Source: Atopobiaceae bacterium (GTDB taxonomy: Bacteria; Actinomycetota; Coriobacteriia; Coriobacteriales; Atopobiaceae). From it: DNA of 64,000 nt. The DNA lies in NCBI GenBank assembly GCA_017510785.1, contig JAFWMH010000027.1, positions 51,574 through 115,573 on the forward strand, given 5' to 3'. The translations under genes and the position numbers were made by a program. Each line of letters begins with the position of its first letter. Within the stretch, counting starts at the first letter, position 1. The notes below the pieces were generated by a model. The model saw only the letters and a list, made by a program, of their open reading frames with translations. It was not told the origin of the DNA and ran no database searches. Positions 53,551 through 61,145 of this stretch are shown piece after piece.

Positions 53551-54132
53551 TCAGTTGCCATACACTATGCGATTTTCGTCGGAATCTGGGTAACAGGTTT
53601 GGAGAATTACCGCCTCTTTGCCAGCGAAGTGCACAATTTCGTCATAAAAGCTGTCTTTGGGATAATTGCATACGTCCGAAACCACGAAGGTGCGATTGTT
53701 TACCGTAATGGTATCGCCTGGCTGCATGGTAAGGATTTGCTTTCCGTAGTCCGACCAGTCGTGGGTGATGTAGTAGTGGTCGGCCCACTCCGTGAGGCTG
53801 CCGTCCTCGCTTGCGTCGGTAGTGCCAAATTCTGCTCGGGCATTCCATGGGCCGAAGGAGGCGGGCTCGCGGTCGTTAAGCTGAACACGGATGATGCGTG
53901 AGCCCACGTACGCGGTAAGCCAGCGGTCGTAGCATGTGGTTATGAAGTCTTCGTCTGTGTCAGACGTGCGATTGGCAAGGGGCGTGGCGAGGTCGATGCG
54001 TGCCGTCGGCTTTTGTGCACGCATGGGATGAAGATCGGGGATGATTTCGCCAGTCTCGCAGGAAACGAGTGCACACACCGCCGCGACAAGCAAAACTGCC
54101 ATTACGCGCAGTATGATCGTTCGCAATCTCAC
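53551..54132 (-). CDS. Sortase-like secreted lipoprotein
   Basis: A 193-residue protein with a signal peptide ending ALVSC, a lipobox-like site, and a sortase-type fold. His in THDW, a TLxTC-like LQTCYPDSDENR (Cys near 180, then Arg) and GDTITVNN fit sortase strands. Housekeeping sortases lack a lipobox, so this would be a membrane-tethered transpeptidase or an inactive relative. GTG start at 54,132 behind ggaggga. Confidence 0.7.
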   Translation of the reverse strand: MRLRTIILRVMAVLLVAAVCALVSCETGEIIPDLHPMRAQKPTARIDLATPLANRTSDTDEDFITTCYDRWLTAYVGSRIIRVQLNDREPASFGPWNARAEFGTTDASEDGSLTEWADHYYITHDWSDYGKQILTMQPGDTITVNNRTFVVSDVCNYPKDSFYDEIVHFAGKEAVILQTCYPDSDENRIVYGN

Positions 54133-54233
54133 GTGCCGTCCCTCCTGTTCCTATGTGCTGGCAAGCAGTAATCCAGACTACCACGAATCGGCAAGGTGTG
54201 TTGTGTAGGTTTGCAAATCGTTCTTGTATGCCG

Positions 54234-54389
54234 TTGACAAACACGTTACTATGTACAGAGCAAAAGCGGGATGCATGCATCCCCACCTGCGTGGCGCAAG
54301 GGCTGCTGCCGGGTTAGGCAAATATCAATGGGGTGTATGCTGCACTCTTGTTTGTCTCCTCGGCTATTCCTATGGCGCGAGGAGTTTTT
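54234..54389 (+). promoter_or_regulatory. infC leader with attenuator
   Basis: TTGACA at 54,234-54,239 without a good -10 starts a leader of about 200 bases. At 54,356-54,384 the arms ctcctcg and cgaggag close a hairpin followed by ttttt, a factor-independent terminator inside the leader. In B. subtilis the infC-rpmI-rplT leader is controlled by L20 through just this kind of terminator. Confidence 0.65.
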
Positions 54390-54454
54390 GGATACGGCGA
54401 CTTCGGTTGCATGAGTGTGACGCATTGCGTCGCAGCGAAAGGAAGGTGTACACA

Positions 54455-55033
54455 ATAGCCAGGAACGAGGGCTCTCGCATTAACGAAGAGATTACGTCGC
54501 GCACATGCCGGCTCATCGCCGCCGACGGTACGCAGCTTGGTCTTTTTGGCGTGCGCGACGCGTTGCGTATTGCGCGCGAGCAGAACATGGACTTGGTGGA
54601 GATAGCTCCTAATGCGGAGCCTCCCGTATGCAAGGTCATGGACTACAGCAAGTATAAGTACGAGCAGGATCGTAAGGCCAAGGCAGCGCGCAAGAAGCAG
54701 GTGCGTGTTGAGGTCAAGGAGATGAAGTTCCGTCCCAAAATTGACGTGGGCGACTACGAAACGAAGAAGAATCACGTCATGCGTTTCCTGCGCAAGGGTG
54801 CCCGCGTAAAGATTACCATCATGTTCCGTGGCCGCGAGATGGCCCATCCGGAGCAGGGCCTTAATGTGCTCGACAGGTTGGCGGACGATTTGCGTCCATA
54901 CGCTACGGTGGAGCAGCAGCCCAAGATGGAAGGTCGAAACATGCACATGCTCGTTGCCCCCATCCGGGGTGCCTTCGACAACGAAGAGCCGGAGGCGGAA
55001 GCTGCGAGCAGGCGTAGAAGGAAAGGAAGATAA
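54455..55033 (+). CDS. infC: Translation initiation factor IF-3 (probable ATA start)
   Basis: A 192-residue IF-3. Both domains are complete: INEEITSRTCRLIAADG and LVEIAPNAEPPVCKVMDYSKYKYEQ at the N-side, and FRPKIDVGDYETKKNHVMRF at the C-side. A GTG at 54,446 overlaps the ribosome site ggaagg, whereas an ATA at 54,455 is eight bases from it and gives the usual length. Near-cognate starts on infC allow IF-3 to limit its own synthesis. The gene leads rpmI and rplT with gaps of 3 and 20 bases. Acidic/basic C-terminal tail. Confidence 0.88.
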   Translation: MARNEGSRINEEITSRTCRLIAADGTQLGLFGVRDALRIAREQNMDLVEIAPNAEPPVCKVMDYSKYKYEQDRKAKAARKKQVRVEVKEMKFRPKIDVGDYETKKNHVMRFLRKGARVKITIMFRGREMAHPEQGLNVLDRLADDLRPYATVEQQPKMEGRNMHMLVAPIRGAFDNEEPEAEAASRRRRKGR

Positions 55034-55036
55034 CCT

Positions 55037-55234
55037 ATGCCTAAGATGAAAACACACAAGGGTTCGGCAAAGCGTTTCCGCCGTACCGGTACTGGCAAGA
55101 TTATGCGTGCCAAGGCGTTTAAGAGCCACATCCTCACCAAGAAGTCGCCCAAGCGCATTCGCGGTTTCCGTCAGGAGACTGAGCTCACCAAGGGTGATGC
55201 AAAGGTCGTCAGCCAGAGGATGGGCAAGAACTAG
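55037..55234 (+). CDS. rpmI: Ribosomal protein L35
   Basis: 65 basic residues with the family pattern [20 protein letters not shown] and [17 protein letters not shown]. The ribosome site aaggaaga overlaps the end of infC, implying coupled translation. Normal length. Confidence 0.96.
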   Translation: MPKMKTHKGSAKRFRRTGTGKIMRAKAFKSHILTKKSPKRIRGFRQETELTKGDAKVVSQRMGKN

Positions 55235-55254
55235 CATTTGAGGAGTTGATATAA

Positions 55255-55617
55255 ATGGCACGAGTCAAGCGCGCAATGGCGGGTCGCAAAAAGCGCAATA
55301 CGTTGAAAGAGCAATCGAAGGGTTATTACGGCGTTCGTTCGCGTACGTTCCGTGGTATGAAGGAGCAGGTCTCCCACTCCCTGCAGTATCAGTATCGCGA
55401 TCGCCGCAACAAGAAGCGCGACATTCGCGCACTGTGGATTCAGCGCATTAATGCTGCCGCTCGCATGAACGACCTTTCGTACAGCCGCTTTATGCACGGT
55501 TTGAAGCTTGCTGGCGTGGAGCTCGACCGTAAGGTTCTTGCTGCTATCGCCTATGAGGACGAGAAGGGCTTTGCCGACCTCGCCGACGTTGCGAAGAAGG
55601 CACTCGAGCAGGCATAA
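55255..55617 (+). CDS. rplT: Ribosomal protein L20
   Basis: 120 residues starting MARVKRAMAGRKKRNTLKE-like, with KGYYGVRSRTFR and LWIQRINAAARMNDLSYSRF. Binds 23S rRNA early in 50S assembly and is the expected repressor of its own operon. Strong gaggag site. Confidence 0.96.
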   Translation: MARVKRAMAGRKKRNTLKEQSKGYYGVRSRTFRGMKEQVSHSLQYQYRDRRNKKRDIRALWIQRINAAARMNDLSYSRFMHGLKLAGVELDRKVLAAIAYEDEKGFADLADVAKKALEQA

Positions 55618-55643
55618 CGCATTCATCACATGTGTTTACTGTG

Positions 55644-55674
55644 AGGCGGGACGATTGCGGTTCCGCCTTTTTTG
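55644..55674 (+). terminator. rplT terminator
   Basis: An 8-bp stem (aggcggga/ttccgcct, one G-U) and a 9-base loop ending in tttttt. 26 bases after the rplT stop. Confidence 0.85.
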
Positions 55675-55687
55675 TTATGTGGTAACT

Positions 55688-56887
55688 CTATTCACCAACA
55701 TGTGGAAAGAGGGGATGCTCCTCTTCGAACTTCTCTGCTGCTTCCTCAAAGCCTTCGTCTTGCGGATTGACGAGTTCGTCGGCGCCCGTCTCGGGGTTGT
55801 AGTGATGCAACAGTACCGGCCTAAAGAGGTGCAGCCGCATGGCAAAAAGCACGGAGGCAATTATGAGGACGCAGAAGATAAAAATACGCGGCATAACCTC
55901 GACTTGCGTCATAACGATGGAACCAAGGCTCAGCATGCCCGTCCACAGGTAAATGAACAGCACGGTTTGCCTTTGGTTAAAGCCTTCCTCCATGAGTCGA
56001 TGATGAATGTGGCCTTTATCTGCTTGTCCAATGCTCACGTGGGCGCGCCCACGCCTCACGATGGCGGAAAAGGTATCGATAATGGGGATGAGCGAAATAA
56101 CGAGGGGCACAATAATGGACGTGAGGCCTGCCACGCGCTGAACAGAGAGCAAGGAAATGGATCCGAGCACGAAACCGATGAGCAGCGACCCCGAATCGCC
56201 GAGGATGATGGATGCGGGATTGAAGTTGTAGCGCAAAAACCCAAGCGTCGCTCCCGAAAGTACGATGGCGAGAGCGGCCGCGTCGGTATGACCGGCCATG
56301 GTAGATACAATCCACATGGTGAAGCCTGCGATGCAGGCGATGCCTGAGGCAAGTCCATCGAGACCATCGATGAGGTTAAAAATGTTTGCGTAGGCGATGA
56401 GATAGCATACCGTAATAGGATACGCCGCCCATCCCAGTTCGATGGCCGTGTTCGTGAAGGGGTTTATTACCACGTCGATAACGAGACCACCAAATACGGC
56501 CATAATGGCGGCAACGAACTGCCCCAGGAGCTTTTGCTTGGGGCTGAGTCCAAACACGTCGTCGAGGATACCGGTGACGAATATGAGCAAGTATCCAATT
56601 GCGAGCTTGGGATAGTCGAGCGCTGCGAGGCGCTGGTCGATGCCAAGAAACAGCGGTTCGCCAAAGAGCGACATCCAGAGATATTGAGAGGCGACGCCAG
56701 CCGATAACGCCACAAAAATGGCAATGCCCCCCATACGCGGCAGTGGCTTACAGTTGATGCGACGACCACCAGGATAGTCCACCGATCCGATGCGCCACGC
56801 GAGAAGACGGGCGAGAGGCGTTGCGACGAGGGCGGTAATGAGGGCGAATGCAAACAAAGCCAAGAACGGCATCCACAGGCGTATCAT
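55688..56887 (-). CDS. WecA/TagO-type glycosyl-1-phosphate transferase
   Basis: A 399-residue polytopic protein that would attach a sugar phosphate (normally GlcNAc-1-P) to undecaprenyl phosphate. It has PLPRMGGIAIF, the aspartate pair in GILDDVFGLSP, NLIDGLDGLASG, GDSGSLLIGF and the HIHH motif (KGHIHHRLMEEG) that marks WecA/TagO rather than MraY. It therefore starts teichoic-acid or other wall-polymer synthesis. ATG 56,887 behind gggaggtgg. Confidence 0.92.
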   Translation of the reverse strand: MIRLWMPFLALFAFALITALVATPLARLLAWRIGSVDYPGGRRINCKPLPRMGGIAIFVALSAGVASQYLWMSLFGEPLFLGIDQRLAALDYPKLAIGYLLIFVTGILDDVFGLSPKQKLLGQFVAAIMAVFGGLVIDVVINPFTNTAIELGWAAYPITVCYLIAYANIFNLIDGLDGLASGIACIAGFTMWIVSTMAGHTDAAALAIVLSGATLGFLRYNFNPASIILGDSGSLLIGFVLGSISLLSVQRVAGLTSIIVPLVISLIPIIDTFSAIVRRGRAHVSIGQADKGHIHHRLMEEGFNQRQTVLFIYLWTGMLSLGSIVMTQVEVMPRIFIFCVLIIASVLFAMRLHLFRPVLLHHYNPETGADELVNPQDEGFEEAAEKFEEEHPLFPHVGE

Positions 56888-57017
56888 GACCACCTCCCCG
56901 ATTTGGTGTTCAGCCACGGGGTGAATCCCCTGCGTGAAATGCTGCTACCCTTCTATTTTTTCGCACATTGCCAACATGTCAAGACTATTATTCTGCCTAT
57001 AAACCTGTAATATGGAT

Positions 57018-57160
57018 ATAGCGTCCTCTGCGGTGCAAACTGGGTGAACCGACAAGTGTTGTTTGGGAGTCCATATCTCGTGCTTAGTACAGGAATCCTC
57101 CCTTGGTGGGGAAGCTGGAACAGGCGTCGAGGACACCCACCTGTTGAGAGGTGGGTTCAT
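57018..57160 (+). ncRNA. ssrS: 6S-like RNA candidate
   Basis: The gap before the acyltransferase folds with a closing stem gtcctc/gaggac (57,023-57,028 with 57,129-57,134), an internal segment and a terminal hairpin acccacct-gttgag-aggtgggt (57,135-57,156). The sequence gtcctctgcggtgcaaactg and the gaggacacccacctg end resemble 6S RNAs of Gram-positive bacteria as I remember them. Promoter-like TATAAA at 56,998 and TAATAT at 57,008 lie upstream. No database was searched. Confidence 0.5.
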
Positions 57161-57262
57161 TATAGCAACCGCAGGGGCGCTTCTTGTTGGATTGAACTTC
57201 CAAGTGCGGTATATTCTTCTAATGCCCGCAAATTGTAGTCGAATCCAAATGGAGATAGATTC

Positions 57263-59905
57263 ATGCCCAAAAGAATCGCGAAACGACCGAAGTCACGCTA
57301 CGTCACCTCTCTTGATGGTTTGAGAGCGATTTGTGCGATTGGGGTTGTTGCATACCACATGAGCCACGGCCAAGGCGGTGGCCTTCTGGGCGTTACGGTT
57401 TTGTTCGTGCTTTCGGGCTATGTTGTGAGTTCTGGCCTCATGCGCGAGTTCAGCCGCAGCCGAGGGAAAATTGACCTCGGAGGCTTTTGGATTCGGCGCG
57501 TTACGCGTCTTATGCCGACGGTAGTGGTGTTCGTGGCGGTGTGCGGTGCGGTGTGCGCCTTAGCGGATGCGGCCTTGTTCACAAAGATGCGTCCCGACAT
57601 CATTCCCGCACTGCTCATGATAATTAACTGGACGAAGATATTGAGCAACGAGTCGTACTTTGCTGCGGCGGGCAATCCCTCGCCGCTTACCCATTTTTGG
57701 TCGTTGGCAATTGAGGCGCAGTTTTATCTTGTGTGGCCGCCGGTGTTCTACCTGCTGATGCGCAAACGTTTGCCACGAAAATACGTGCGCATCGGCATTT
57801 TGGTGGCATCTGCCATTTCGGCGATTTTGATGGCGATTCTGTACGTTCCGGGTGGTGACCCTTCGCGTGCCTATTACGGCACAGATACACGTGCTTTTAG
57901 CCTGTTGTTGGGGTGCTGGCTTGCTGTGGCATGGCCGATGAACAAGATTAGTGGGCTGAGGGCACGTCGCCTTAAGGGTTTGGGCGCGTGGATGCCCGTG
58001 GTAGTCGGTCCTCTGTGCTTGCTCGGGCTTATTGCCATGATGGTATTTAGCGAGGGTTACAGCAGCTTTTCGTACTACGGCGGCTTCGTATTGTGCTCGC
58101 TGCTTTCGGTCGGGGCTATTGCGGGTTTGGTGCCCGCTGGAAGCGTATACGCGCGTCTTCTCGAGTTAAAGCCGCTTGAATGGATTGGAAAGCGCTCGTT
58201 CGCAATATACGTGTGGCATTATCCGGTGCTCGAGCTTATGAACCCGCTTAATGCCACAACGGGAATACCGTGGTGGAAAGTCATCCTGGAACTCGTGATA
58301 ATCATCGGCCTCTCGGAGCTTTCGTATCGTTTTGTTGAGGTGCCGCTGCGCGCCTTGGGACGTAAGCCAAAGGCTGAGAAGGCCGAGAAGGCGCCCGCCA
58401 AGGGGCGGAGGGCCCAAAAGCGCGCGGCTATGGAAAAGCAGATGCAGATGCGCGCAACGCTTAGAACCGTGGCTCCTGCCTGCGCGGTAACACTCGTGGG
58501 ATTTGCAATTGTCGCATATGGCTTGGTGTTCGTTGAGCCCGTAACGGTTGGTGGGAACCGCGCGGAGGAGCGTCGTGTAATGCAGGCATCGCTCAAAAAG
58601 CCGGTGCAAGATGGCGTGTACGACGTCGTGCTCATTGGCGACTCGGTATCGCTGGGGGCGAACGAGCAACTTAACGAGGCGTTTCCGCATGGTCTTATCG
58701 ATACCGCCGGCGAGCGTCAGGCCGAAACTGCCATAGCGTTGCTCAACGACTACGTCGAGCAGGGAATAGTGGGCGATCAAGTGGTAATAAGCATTGGTAC
58801 GAATGGCGTGCTAACGAGGAAGGAGATGGATGCCTTCCTCAAGGCAGTGGGCGATCGCGACCTATGGTACGTAAACTTGCGTAGTCCTAACGCGAAGGAC
58901 ATCGACAACAACGAGCTGATTGACGAGTACGTATCGAAGAACGAGAACATGCACCTCATCGACTGGAACCAGGCGACTGAGGGCCATGAGGATTGGCTCA
59001 TTGAGGATGGCATTCACCTTACGTGGGACGGTCGTGATGCGTTTGCCAAGCTTGTGGTGGATACGATGGGCTATGAGGTGCCAGACGACTCCAACACGGT
59101 GTACAACGTGACGATTATGGGCGATACGGTGTGCCTCGACGCTGCTGATGAGCTGGCGAGCATATTCAAGAAGGGCGTTGTGGATACGGCCGATGGGCGA
59201 AGTCCCGCGGATTTGGCGAAGGCGTACGAAAGCTATGTTTCGCAAAAGGTTGTGGGTGACGTTGTGGTTGTTGCCATTGGCAACGAGGGTGAGCTTTCCG
59301 CCACCGACATGAAGGACATTATTAGTGCCGTTGGCTCCGAGAAGAAGTTGTATGTGGTTAACGTGCATGGCGGCAACTGGCAAGATCCCAATAACGAGAT
59401 AATTAAGAACGCGATTTCCAATAGCAAGAATATTGAGCTCATAGACTGGTATGCTGCGGCGGAGGGACATGATGACTGGTTCCAAGAGGATGGCGTGCAC
59501 CTCTCGAAGGCCGGGACCAAGGCATATGCGGACCTGCTGAAGCAAAAGATCAAGCTCAAGGATACCTCGAAGTCAGACGAGGACGAAGACGAGGACGCGG
59601 ACGCCTCGGATGAGGAATCGTACGACGACTATGGTGAGACCGACGATTCGGATACAAGTGACGAGAGCGAGTCCACGTCGTCGAGCTCGGGTTCGTCAAG
59701 CTCGGATTCGTCGGATTATGGTTCCGACTACGATTCGGATTCGGATACTAGCTCTTCGAGCAGTAGCGACTCGGAAGATGAGGATAGCTCAAGCTCAAGT
59801 TCTAGCTCTTCGAGCAGCAGTGCCTCGGAAGATGAAGAGGATTCCACATCGACTTCGAGTAGCAGCTCGTCGAGCAAGAAGAGTTCATCGAAGAGCAGCG
59901 ATTAG
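57263..59905 (+). CDS. Large acyltransferase-3 protein with two SGNH domains and a Ser/Asp tail
   Basis: An 880-residue protein. Residues 10-380 are an OafA-type acyltransferase (LDGLRAICAIGVVAYH, ten helices), which moves acyl groups across the membrane. After another helix an SGNH domain follows with GDSVSLG near residue 460, GTNG near 511 and DGIHLT near 583. A second SGNH copy starts near 615, with GDTV for GDS and GNEG for GTNG; only DGVHLS is kept, so it is probably inactive. A 110-residue Ser/Asp-rich tail ends the protein. It likely O-acetylates wall or surface glycans. Confidence 0.88.
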   Translation: MPKRIAKRPKSRYVTSLDGLRAICAIGVVAYHMSHGQGGGLLGVTVLFVLSGYVVSSGLMREFSRSRGKIDLGGFWIRRVTRLMPTVVVFVAVCGAVCALADAALFTKMRPDIIPALLMIINWTKILSNESYFAAAGNPSPLTHFWSLAIEAQFYLVWPPVFYLLMRKRLPRKYVRIGILVASAISAILMAILYVPGGDPSRAYYGTDTRAFSLLLGCWLAVAWPMNKISGLRARRLKGLGAWMPVVVGPLCLLGLIAMMVFSEGYSSFSYYGGFVLCSLLSVGAIAGLVPAGSVYARLLELKPLEWIGKRSFAIYVWHYPVLELMNPLNATTGIPWWKVILELVIIIGLSELSYRFVEVPLRALGRKPKAEKAEKAPAKGRRAQKRAAMEKQMQMRATLRTVAPACAVTLVGFAIVAYGLVFVEPVTVGGNRAEERRVMQASLKKPVQDGVYDVVLIGDSVSLGANEQLNEAFPHGLIDTAGERQAETAIALLNDYVEQGIVGDQVVISIGTNGVLTRKEMDAFLKAVGDRDLWYVNLRSPNAKDIDNNELIDEYVSKNENMHLIDWNQATEGHEDWLIEDGIHLTWDGRDAFAKLVVDTMGYEVPDDSNTVYNVTIMGDTVCLDAADELASIFKKGVVDTADGRSPADLAKAYESYVSQKVVGDVVVVAIGNEGELSATDMKDIISAVGSEKKLYVVNVHGGNWQDPNNEIIKNAISNSKNIELIDWYAAAEGHDDWFQEDGVHLSKAGTKAYADLLKQKIKLKDTSKSDEDEDEDADASDEESYDDYGETDDSDTSDESESTSSSSGSSSSDSSDYGSDYDSDSDTSSSSSSDSEDEDSSSSSSSSSSSSASEDEEDSTSTSSSSSSSKKSSSKSSD

Positions 59906-59988
59906 CGCAAGGTCCGGCTTCGTTTGTTGCGCGGCATTGGGGTAACGCCTAATGCCGCGCAATCATGCCGCGCTATCGCTTGCGCGGA

Positions 59989-60918
59989 CTATTGGACGCC
60001 CGTGGCATCGAACTCGGGAACGAAGCTCTCCGATACGGTGCCACCTTCCTGCCACCACAGATGATCGAACCCGACTTCGTCGGCATGCAGCACGACGAGG
60101 TCGTACTCTTCGTCAGTTATGCCGCGAGAGAGGGAGCCACCCATGGACCGGCATCGCTCGTTGGGCGTGTATTGATTCATAACGGACAAATCGACTGCGT
60201 TGCCAACGGTGTTCCAAAGGTGATCGACTACGGCGAGTGAGTCGTCCACGTGGCCAGGAAGCACGAGGTGACGCACAATGATGCCCCGTTGCATGGCCTC
60301 GTCATCGTTGATTTGTCGACCACCATGGCGTGCGAGGGAGGCAACCATGTGTTGGAGGGCTTGCGTGGCAACGTGGGGATAATCGCGCGCTGCGGAGAGA
60401 GACTGGGCGAGTGTGGGGGAGTAATACTTGAAGTCGGTGAGCCAAACATCGACGATGCCGTCGAGGGCGTCCACAAGCTCGCTCGTCTCGTAGCCAGACG
60501 TGTTGCAGACGATGGGAATGTGCAGCCCTTGGGCGCGTGCGCTCTTTACGGCGGTAATCACGTGTGGAGCAAAGTGCAGCGCCGTGACGAGGTTGATGTT
60601 TAGGGCCTGTTGTTCCTGTAGCTCGAGCATCATGGTTGCGAGCCGTTCGGTGCTTACCTCGACGCCAAACCCTTCGTGTGAGATGCGGTGGTTTTGGCAG
60701 TACACGCAACGAAGCGGGCATCCCGAAAAGAAGATGGTGCCCGAACCCCGCTCGCCGGAGATGGGAGGCTCCTCCCAAAAGTGGAGTGCGGCGCGTGCCA
60801 CGTGTGGTTGGGCCGTACAACCACATATGCCTCGGTGGCCTTCCGTGCGCTTTGCTTTGCAACGACGCGGGCACAGCGTACAGGAATCGTAGGCTGTGAG
60901 GTCTGGCGTAGCATTCAT
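59989..60918 (-). CDS. Radical SAM protein, PflA-like
   Basis: A 309-residue protein with two cysteine groups: DSCTLCPRRCKA...GICGC at the N-terminus (an extra iron-sulfur site) and the radical SAM motif CPLRCVYCQNH. NTSGY and DFKYY are typical of the PflA-like family annotated as pyruvate formate-lyase activating enzyme homologs; true PflA proteins lack the N-terminal site. No glycyl-radical enzyme is in the window. ATG 60,918 behind ggagataac. Confidence 0.87.
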   Translation of the reverse strand: MNATPDLTAYDSCTLCPRRCKAKRTEGHRGICGCTAQPHVARAALHFWEEPPISGERGSGTIFFSGCPLRCVYCQNHRISHEGFGVEVSTERLATMMLELQEQQALNINLVTALHFAPHVITAVKSARAQGLHIPIVCNTSGYETSELVDALDGIVDVWLTDFKYYSPTLAQSLSAARDYPHVATQALQHMVASLARHGGRQINDDEAMQRGIIVRHLVLPGHVDDSLAVVDHLWNTVGNAVDLSVMNQYTPNERCRSMGGSLSRGITDEEYDLVVLHADEVGFDHLWWQEGGTVSESFVPEFDATGVQ

Positions 60919-60930
60919 TGTTATCTCCGA

Positions 60931-60959
60931 AAAAAGAAAGACCCGGCTTGCGCCGGGCC
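60931..60959 (-). terminator. Terminator of tRNA-Ala
   Basis: On the minus strand the stem cccggc/gccggg with a gcaa loop is followed by ctttctttttt. It separates the tRNA from the radical SAM gene, whose ribosome site lies directly after it. Confidence 0.85.
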
Positions 60960-60967
60960 TGAATTCT

Positions 60968-61043
60968 TGGTGGAGATGAAGGGATTCGAACCCTCGGCCT
61001 CTGCCTTGCGAAGGCAGCGCTCTCCCAACTGAGCTACATCCCC
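60968..61043 (-). tRNA. tRNA-Ala (anticodon CGC)
   Basis: 76 bases with an encoded CCA: acceptor ggggatg/catctcc, D-arm AGCTCAGTTGGGAGAGC, anticodon loop TTCGCAA (CGC), T-loop GGTTCGAATCC. No other tRNA nearby. Confidence 0.95.
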
Positions 61044-61145
61044 GAAGCAAGGAGTATTTTGGCAGGTTTTGTGGCTCGTGTCAAGGAGTATTTTTCGTGC
61101 GGGGAAATCAACTTCCCACGAGGGTGTTATAGAGTATCGTACGCC

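Noticed and set aside
53400..53561. Open minus-strand frames through tRNA-Leu
   Set aside because: They run across a complete tRNA and its terminator.
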